DNA from: Deltaproteobacteria bacterium
GTDB lineage: Bacteria > Desulfobacterota > Binatia > UBA12015
Assembly (NCBI GenBank): GCA_003447545.1
Contig: DLYX01000399.1
Coordinates: 1-8,125 of the forward strand
Direction: 5' to 3'
Length of the DNA stretch: 8,125 nucleotides
Shown here piece after piece: positions 1 to 6,400 of the stretch. How positions within the stretch are numbered: position 1 is the first letter of the stretch; the number at the start of each line of letters is the position of its first letter. A program made the translations under genes and the position numbers. The notes beneath the pieces were generated by a model that saw only the letters and a list, made by a program, of their open reading frames with translations, did not search any database and was not told where the DNA came from.

Positions 1-1741
1 CCGCGATCATGAGAAGCTGGTCACCGAATTGAGGAACTATGAGAAGTCGGCGAGCCATGTTAATTTTCAACAAATCGACCACACTCCGCTGCGCCTCGGG
101 GACTGGCAATCCAGCGCCCCATTCGAGACCACCAGTTACCAGGCGGGGCACGATACAGTGTTCCCACCCGAGGATTCCGCCGATTCAACCGCCGTGTCCT
201 CAGTGGCCTGGACTGCAAGACCCGAGTTGGTCGATGGTAAAAGCCATACCCTGAAAGATTCCAACCGGGTTTTCTACTTTCATCGCACCATCGAAGCGGC
301 TTCGCCCACTCCGACCGTTTTCACTCTCGGCGCCGATGATACGATCAAAGTCTGGCTGGACGGCAAACTCATCGGCCAGCGGATCGTCGCGGGCGCTGTC
401 GCTCCCGATCAGATCGTCGCTCACGTGATGCTCGCGGCGGGCAAACACAATCTGCTGGTCAAGATCGTGAACGGTCCCGGGATCGGTGGTATGTTCTTCA
501 AGATCAAACAGCAGGGTCTGCCGGAACCGATGCTGAAAATCGCCAGCATCCCGCTCTCGGAAAGAACCCCCGAACAGGATGCTGAGCTGATCCAGTGGTC
601 TCGCCAATTTGATCCCAAGTGGCTGGAATTAGCCGCGGGGGTAAATGCCCATCTGCAGCGCAAACCCCAGTATTCCACGGAGACCATCCTGGTCTCAACC
701 GAAGGGCGGCCCGGATTTCGGCCTGCGATTTACAGTGTGCAAGGGCCTGAGTTCTACGAGCAGACCTACGCCCTTGAGCGTGGCAACCCGAATACGAAAA
801 TCGCGCCAGCCAAGCAGGGATTTCTAGGGGTGCTTATGAACCACCCAGAGCAGGAAGCTCACTGGATCGAGCAAGCTCCGGATGGCAGCCCGACAAGCTA
901 TCGCCGAAAATCGCTGGCCAATTGGATGACCGATTCCGAGGCCGGTGCGGGCGATCTTCTCGCACGGGTGATTGTCAATCGGATCTGGCAGCACCATTTC
1001 GGCTCCGGTATGGTTGAAACCGTGAACGACTTCGGAACCCAGGGAGCGTTGCCGTCGCACCCACCACTGCTCGATTGGCTTGCCGGCGAGTTGATTCGAA
1101 GCGGCTGGAGCCTGAAACACATCCATCGCTTGATCATGACCAGCGAGACTTATCAGCAGGCCTCTACTTCCACGCCTCCGGAACGGTCTGCCGAGGTCGA
1201 CCCCGAGAACAGGTTGTTGTGGCGCTATCCTCCACGCCGTCTCGACGCCGAGGCGATACGCGATTCGATGCTCTCCGTGTCCGGCCAGCTGGACCCCACC
1301 ATGTTTGGCAAGGGAACGCTGCTTCCCGGCCACAAGCGCCGCAGCATCTACTTCACCATCAAGCGCAGCAAGTTGATCCCGATGCTGACCCTCTTCGACG
1401 CGCCGGAAGCCCTTTCCAGCAAGGGGAAGCGCGTGGCGACGACCACCGCCCCGCAAGCCCTGATGCTCATCAACAATCCGCAAGTCCGCGAGCTGGCTGA
1501 GGCATTCGCGCAACGCATTCTGACAGAGGCCGGCGACTCCTCGCCAGCGCTGGTCACGCGCGCCTACCAACATGCTCTCAACCGCGACCCCTCTGCGAAC
1601 GAACGGCGGGCGGCGATCGAGTTTTTCGAAGCACAACAGATCGAGTATCAGGAAAGCGGCCAGCCAAACGCACTGAAGCCTGCCGTGACCGATCTTACTC
1701 TGGCTGTCTTCGCGCTCAACGAATTCGTCTATATACACTGA
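1..1741 (+). CDS. DUF1553 (PSD1) domain protein, 3' part; 5' end outside window
   Basis: The frame is already open at base 2 and reads through to TGA at 1739-1741, so this is the C-terminal ~579 residues of a longer protein; the TTG at 29 is internal and not a credible start. The first ~40 codons are charged and probably end a helical linker that in this family follows a DUF1549 domain, here off-window. About 100-525 encodes a beta-rich module resembling PA14 or sugar-binding sandwiches (FYFHR near 272, [10 protein letters not shown] near 340-365). The DUF1553 domain follows: [10 protein letters not shown] (about 764-793), LANWMTDS (914-937), NRIWQHHFG (977-1003), a DFG..G..PSHP..LDWL block (1028-1081), RLDAEAIRD (1238-1264) and [14 protein letters not shown] (about 1439-1480). 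Family members are exported PVC proteins, often with an N-terminal cytochrome c domain, of unproven function. The DUF1501 gene starts 4 nt after the stop, the usual pairing, which supports one operon and a joint role. Family call is firm; biochemical role is unknown. Confidence 0.93.
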   Translation, partial: RDHEKLVTELRNYEKSASHVNFQQIDHTPLRLGDWQSSAPFETTSYQAGHDTVFPPEDSADSTAVSSVAWTARPELVDGKSHTLKDSNRVFYFHRTIEAASPTPTVFTLGADDTIKVWLDGKLIGQRIVAGAVAPDQIVAHVMLAAGKHNLLVKIVNGPGIGGMFFKIKQQGLPEPMLKIASIPLSERTPEQDAELIQWSRQFDPKWLELAAGVNAHLQRKPQYSTETILVSTEGRPGFRPAIYSVQGPEFYEQTYALERGNPNTKIAPAKQGFLGVLMNHPEQEAHWIEQAPDGSPTSYRRKSLANWMTDSEAGAGDLLARVIVNRIWQHHFGSGMVETVNDFGTQGALPSHPPLLDWLAGELIRSGWSLKHIHRLIMTSETYQQASTSTPPERSAEVDPENRLLWRYPPRRLDAEAIRDSMLSVSGQLDPTMFGKGTLLPGHKRRSIYFTIKRSKLIPMLTLFDAPEALSSKGKRVATTTAPQALMLINNPQVRELAEAFAQRILTEAGDSSPALVTRAYQHALNRDPSANERRAAIEFFEAQQIEYQESGQPNALKPAVTDLTLAVFALNEFVYIH

Positions 1742-1745
1742 TGTG

Positions 1746-3188
1746 ATGAACAACCCTAACCAAACTACGATGCACACGCGGCGGGACTTTATCGGGATCG
1801 GCGGACACGGACTCGGAGCCCTGGCTTTGGGGTCGCTGCTCTCTTCCAACAACGCCAACGCAAGCGATCCTGCTTCTCGGAGCCAGTCGTCGCGCTCGAT
1901 TATCCCCAAGGCGAAATCCGTGATCTGGCTGGTGATGAACGGCGGGCAAAGCCAAGTCGACACCTGGGACTACAAGACCGAGCTCGCCAAATCGCACGGC
2001 AAGAAGCTGGAGGGGCTGGACAAGGAGGTCGGCTTTTTCCCGGAAAAAGTCGGCACGCTCATGCGCTCGCCATTCGCATTTAACCAACATGGCAAATGCG
2101 GAAAATGGGTATCCGAAATTTTTCCGCACACCGCCCGCCACGTCGATGAGATCGCGTTCGTGCACTCCTGCCAGAGCAAGTCCAACAATCACTCCCCCGC
2201 GCTGTTTACCTTGAATACCGGAGTCAGCCGCATGGGCTATCCGTGCGCAGGATCGTGGGTGAATTTCGGGCTCGGGAGCGCCAACAACAACCTGCCCAGC
2301 TTTGTCGTCATGACCGATCCGCTTGGCCGTGGGCTTCCAAAAGGTCAGGCTCAGAACTGGGGTGCCGGCTTTCTGCCCGGGTCATTCCAGGGCACTCTGC
2401 TGAACAACCAGGGGCAAGCCATCAACGACCTTTCCCGCAACAGAAAAATCTCGGCCCGGCAACAGCGCCGCCAACTTGCCTTTATTAATTCACTCAACCG
2501 CCAGCATCAGGAAGCCCATCCTGCCATTACTGATTTGGAGGCGCGGATCCAAAGCTACGAACTCGCCTATCGCATGCAGACCGCCGCCCCCGAAGTCTTC
2601 GATTTCCAGAGCGAGCAGCAGTCAACCAAGGATCTTTATGGCGTCGATGATAAACGCTGCCAACACTTTGGCCGGCAGTGTCTGATCGCGAGGAGATTGG
2701 TGGAACGCGGCGTTCGCTTCGTCCAACTCTACAGCGGCGGCACCGAGAATCAAAAGAGCTGGGATGGTCACGCCGACATCGAGGGAAACCACCGTGGATT
2801 CGCTGCGGAGACCGACCAGCCGATTGCCGCGCTATTGACGGATCTCAAGCGTCGTGGCCTCCTCGACGAGACCCTCGTCGTCTGCGGTGGAGAGTTTGGC
2901 CGGCTGCCGATCGCCCAGACAGAGTCTAAACCGGGCCGCGACCACAACCCCAACGCCTTCACTACGTGGTTGGCAGGGGGCGGCATCAAGGGAGGGGTCA
3001 GTCATGGGGAAACCGACGAGCTCGGGCTGGAAGCAGCAGTAGATCAGGTCTCCATCCACGACCTGCACGCCACCATTCTCCATCAGCTCGGAATCGATCA
3101 CCAACAGCTCACCTACAACATCAACGGGCTCGAGACCAGACTAACCGGGGTGGAAAGCGCCCACGCTATCGATGCCATCATTTCGTGA
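1746..3188 (+). CDS. DUF1501 family protein, Tat-exported, alkaline-phosphatase/sulfatase-like fold
   Basis: Complete 480-residue protein. I chose ATG 1746; GTG 1743 directly before it and ATG 1770 (just before the Tat motif) are alternatives, and no clear ribosome-binding site separates them, as expected if translation is coupled to the upstream stop 4 nt away. The N-terminus has a Tat signal: TRRDFIG at residues 11-17, then a Gly/Ala/Leu-rich core and an Ala-containing cleavage region near residues 35-40. DUF1501 landmarks follow in order: NGGQSQVDTWDYK (about 64-76), FPHTA with a following HSCQSKSNNHSPA block, a RRLVERGVRFVQLY segment, SWDGHADI, GGEFGR (381-386, E383), GRDHNP (397-402, D399/H400) and a C-terminal HDLHATILHQLGID. 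The Asp/His/Glu-rich motifs fit a metal-dependent hydrolase of the alkaline-phosphatase superfamily, but no substrate is established. About 480 residues is normal for the family and no key motif appears lost. It follows its usual DUF1553 partner, and a third gene begins 11 nt downstream. Confidence 0.95.
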   Translation: MNNPNQTTMHTRRDFIGIGGHGLGALALGSLLSSNNANASDPASRSQSSRSIIPKAKSVIWLVMNGGQSQVDTWDYKTELAKSHGKKLEGLDKEVGFFPEKVGTLMRSPFAFNQHGKCGKWVSEIFPHTARHVDEIAFVHSCQSKSNNHSPALFTLNTGVSRMGYPCAGSWVNFGLGSANNNLPSFVVMTDPLGRGLPKGQAQNWGAGFLPGSFQGTLLNNQGQAINDLSRNRKISARQQRRQLAFINSLNRQHQEAHPAITDLEARIQSYELAYRMQTAAPEVFDFQSEQQSTKDLYGVDDKRCQHFGRQCLIARRLVERGVRFVQLYSGGTENQKSWDGHADIEGNHRGFAAETDQPIAALLTDLKRRGLLDETLVVCGGEFGRLPIAQTESKPGRDHNPNAFTTWLAGGGIKGGVSHGETDELGLEAAVDQVSIHDLHATILHQLGIDHQQLTYNINGLETRLTGVESAHAIDAIIS

Positions 3189-3190
3189 GG
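3187..3190 (+). promoter_or_regulatory. Shine-Dalgarno-like GAGG before the small exported ORF
   Basis: GAGG overlaps the DUF1501 stop codon and lies 9 nt before ATG 3200. The position and spacing are what a ribosome-binding site would have, and they favour ATG 3200 as a real start. A four-base match is weak evidence alone; its value is that the DUF1501 start has no comparable motif. Confidence 0.4.
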
Positions 3191-3199
3191 TCACAACCC

Positions 3200-3418
3200 A
3201 TGTCAGTAAATCTCTCCAACGCCGCCGGAATCGCTCTTCATCATTGTCGGGACAGAATAGAGCGAAGGAAGTGGATTACGATCCTCGGCGCGGCAGTCCT
3301 ATCAATCTCTGGGCTTTCGTGCTGTGCCGTTGCCCAGGAGGCCACCGTAGGCACCTCCTCCCAGCTCGCTCTCACGCCCGACTGGAGGGCGTCGGAGCGT
3401 GCGCAAGGCGGGGATTAA
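3200..3418 (+). CDS. Putative small exported protein, unrecognised
   Basis: This frame gives 72 residues from ATG 3200 to TAA 3416-3418. I do not recognise the family. The N-terminus has a basic stretch (HHCRDRIERRKW, residues 15-26), then a hydrophobic core of about 18 residues (ITILGAAVLSISGL, then SCC) ending in AVA-Q near residue 46, a good fit to a Sec signal peptide with an AxA cleavage site. The cysteines do not form a proper lipobox. The predicted mature part is only about 27 residues, polar, ending RASERAQGGD. It starts 11 nt after the DUF1501 stop behind a GAGG motif and stops 2 nt before the GTG of the giant gene, so it fills the gap almost exactly, which supports a real coupled gene. 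The alternatives are the remnant N-terminus of a decayed secreted protein, or a chance frame in GC-rich DNA. A larger in-frame ORF extends upstream inside the DUF1501 gene, but that part is a shadow. Confidence 0.45.
   Translation: MSVNLSNAAGIALHHCRDRIERRKWITILGAAVLSISGLSCCAVAQEATVGTSSQLALTPDWRASERAQGGD
3405..3413 (+). promoter_or_regulatory. Purine-rich ribosome-binding candidate before GTG 3421
   Basis: AAGGCGGGG ends 7 nt before GTG 3421 and overlaps the end of the small upstream ORF. The competing ATG at 3436 has no purine-rich stretch at a suitable distance. This mildly favours GTG 3421 as the giant gene's start; the match to a canonical AGGAGG core is imperfect. Confidence 0.3.
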
Positions 3419-3420
3419 AA

Positions 3421-6400
3421 GTGAAATTTGTAGTTATGATATCGCGAAAAAATCCCCTGTCCCGATCTGTGAACCAGCCCCTCAGTTGCCTGGTTCCTCT
3501 TGCGTGGCTGCTGATAGGAGGCCTCGTCGCCCCTCAGATCGCCCGCGCCACCGCCGATAGTATTTTGGTCTTCAACGAGATTCACTATAACCAGGCAGAC
3601 GGTTCTGCGGATTCCGAGTGGATCGAGTTTCGCAACCTGAACGGCGTCGATGTCGATGTCTCCGGCTGGCGACTGCGCGGTGGTGCCGATTTCGAATTCC
3701 CCCAAGGCACGGTGGTAGAGGGGCGCGGGTTCTTGTTGGTCGCGGCGGACCCGGGCGACCCGAAGCTGGCCGGCAAGGGCGCCATCGGCCCCTTCAGCGG
3801 GAAGCTGAACAACGGCGGCGAGTCGTTGCGGATCGAGAACCGCGATCGCCGCACAATGGATAGGATCGCCTATGATGACAGCGGAGACTGGCCGGTCGGC
3901 GCCGATGGGTCGGGGGCGACGCTCGCCAAACGCGACCAGCGGAGCGCCGATAACCGGCCCGCCAACTGGGTCGCATCGCGCGAGATCGGGGGCACGCCGG
4001 GCGCGCTGAACTTCCCGTTATCGGGCGGGCCGCCGTTGGAGATTGAGACGGTGATCGCCGGTTGGGATGCCGAGTGGCGCTACAATGAGAGCGACGACCT
4101 CGCCCCGGGCTGGGAGGACAACGCGCATGGTCTCGGCGGGAATTGGAGTTCGGGTTCGGGGGTCTTTGGTTGGGGCGACTCGCCGCCTTTACCAATCGGC
4201 ACCGGGCTGAGTCGCCCGGTGTTCAATAACCCCTATGTGGTCACTTACTACTTCGAACGGGAGTTTTCGCTAACACAGTCACAGATCGACAACTTAGCAC
4301 GGCTGGAGATCGAGCACCTGTTCGATGATGGTGGGGTGGTATACATCAACGGGGAGGAAGTGTTCCGAAACGAGATGCCGGAGGGGGTGCCGGACTCCGA
4401 GACGCTGTCAACCGGGACTGGTGACCCGGACCCGAGCGAGCGAACCGCCATCTCCGCGCTGTCACTGGTGCCGGGTTCGAACCGCGTCTCGGTGGAAGTC
4501 CACCAGCAGGGGTTGGGCAATTCAGATGTGATGTTCGGCTTGCGGATGACGCTGATCGAGCTCGCCCCGGAACCCTCAGAAACCCGTGACATTTTGCTGT
4601 TCAATGAGCTGTCGGCTTTCGATCGCCCCGCTGGCTTCCGCTTGGAAATCACCAACGTCTCGGGCGAGAGCGTCGCGCTGGACGGGTATCAGATCGGCTT
4701 TTCGGAGGGCGGCACGTTCGCCTTCACCGGAGGCAGTTTGGAGGCGGGCGGATTTGCGGTGCTAGATAAGGATGTGCTAGGATTTGCGCCGGGCGACGAC
4801 GACCGACTCTTCCTTTACGACCCGGATGGCGAACTGGTCGACGCGCGGCGCGTCACCGGTCGGCTGCGCGGTCGGGCGCCGACGCTGGAGGGGCGATGGC
4901 TCTATCCCTCGACAGAGACCTTTGGTTCGGAGAACAGTTTCGAGTTCGAGACGGACATCGTGATCAACGAGATCATGTATCACCCGAGGGCGCTGCCAGC
5001 GACCGCTGACATTCCCGCGGTGCTTGAGACCGCCACCCTGGTCGATTTCGGCGATGTCTGGCGTTACAACGACGGCGACCCGGATCTGCCGGTCGATTGG
5101 GCAGCGGCGGCGCATGCGGTCGGGGGCGATTGGCAGAGCGCGCCCGCGGTGATCGGACGCGAGAGTTCGCCGCTCCCGGAACCGATCTCGACGCCGCTTA
5201 CCAGCTACGTCCACGCCACCATCACCTACTACTTCGAGCGCGAGTTCGACATCACGGCGCAGCAGTTGGCGGCTCTCGACTCGTTGGAGATCACGCATCA
5301 GATCGACGACGGGGCGATTTTTTATATCAACGGAGTCGAGCTCGAGGGCGGGCGATTCAACATGGATCCGGGCGCGATCGATCCCGAGACGCTGGCATCT
5401 CCTGACGTGGTGGACGCGGCGCTCGTCCCGTTTACGTTTTCTAACCCGGGGCTGGTCGTGGGCACAAATCGGATCTCGGTGGAGGTGCACCAGTCCTCGG
5501 CCGGGAGCGCTGACCTCGTCTTCGGGCTGAAATTGGACCTCCACGAGACGGTCAGCCCGTTTGTCCCGGGTCAGCCGCAGCGACCTTCAGATGAAACCTG
5601 GATCGAACTATACAACCGTAGCGTGGATCGTACGATCGACCTCGGCGGGTGGCGTTTCAGCGACGGTATCGACTTCGAGTTCCCCGCTGGCACCACCCTC
5701 GCCCCGGGCGGCTTTCTGGTGGTCGCAAAAGACGCGGCCGAACTCTCGGCGAAGCACCCCGGCGCGACCGTGCTCGGCGACTTCGGAGGAAGTTTGTCGC
5801 GTTCTGGCGAGCGCCTGCGGTTGGTCGATGCGACCGGCAACCCGACGGACGAGGTACGATACGCGGACGGCGGGCGCTGGCCTGGTGCTGCGGACGGGGG
5901 CGCGTCGAGTCTCGTGCTACGCGATCCCGACGCGGACAACAGCTCTGGAGGAGCTTGGTCTGCGAGCGAGGAATCCCATCGCGGCGGCTGGGAGGTGTAC
6001 ACCCGCACCGGTCGTGGATCCAACGGACGCAGTGATCCAAGCGGCTTCCACGAGTTAGTCTTCGGCCTGCTTCAGGCTGGCGAATTTCTAATCGATGACA
6101 TCAGTGTGATTGAGGATCCGGGCGAGCCGACAGCGAGAGAGTTGATCCAGAACGGAGACTTCAGTTCAGGGGGCGCGGAGTTTTGGCGCATGCGTGGGAC
6201 CCACCGCCATTTCGAGGTAGTCGATGATCCCGACGCGCCGGGCAACAAGGTTTTACACGTGAAGGCCTCGGGTGCGACTGAGCATATGCACAACTGTGCG
6301 GAGACGACGCTCAAGGCGGGCGGTAGCTACGTCGCTCTCAACTCCGGCAAGGACTACCGCATTAGTTTCCGTGCGCGCTGGCTGTCCGGGTCGAACCAGC

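Noticed and set aside
29..31. TTG at 29 as the start of the DUF1553 gene
   Set aside because: The frame is open to the window edge and the product would lack the N-terminal parts normal for the family; the gene is simply truncated by the window.
824..1963. Antisense open frame (379 codons) opposite DUF1553 and the start of DUF1501
   Set aside because: It spans the junction of two well-supported + strand genes and shows no family motif; a shadow of codon bias.
3336..3359. Imperfect hairpin (AGGAG-GCC / GGC-CTCCT) considered as a terminator between DUF1501 and the giant gene
   Set aside because: The stem is interrupted by a 2 nt bulge, no T-run follows, and it lies inside the small ORF.
4777..5544. 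Antisense open frame (255 codons) opposite the second sandwich module
   Set aside because: Low-information Arg/Asp-rich translation; the + strand frame has strong repeat and LTD landmarks.
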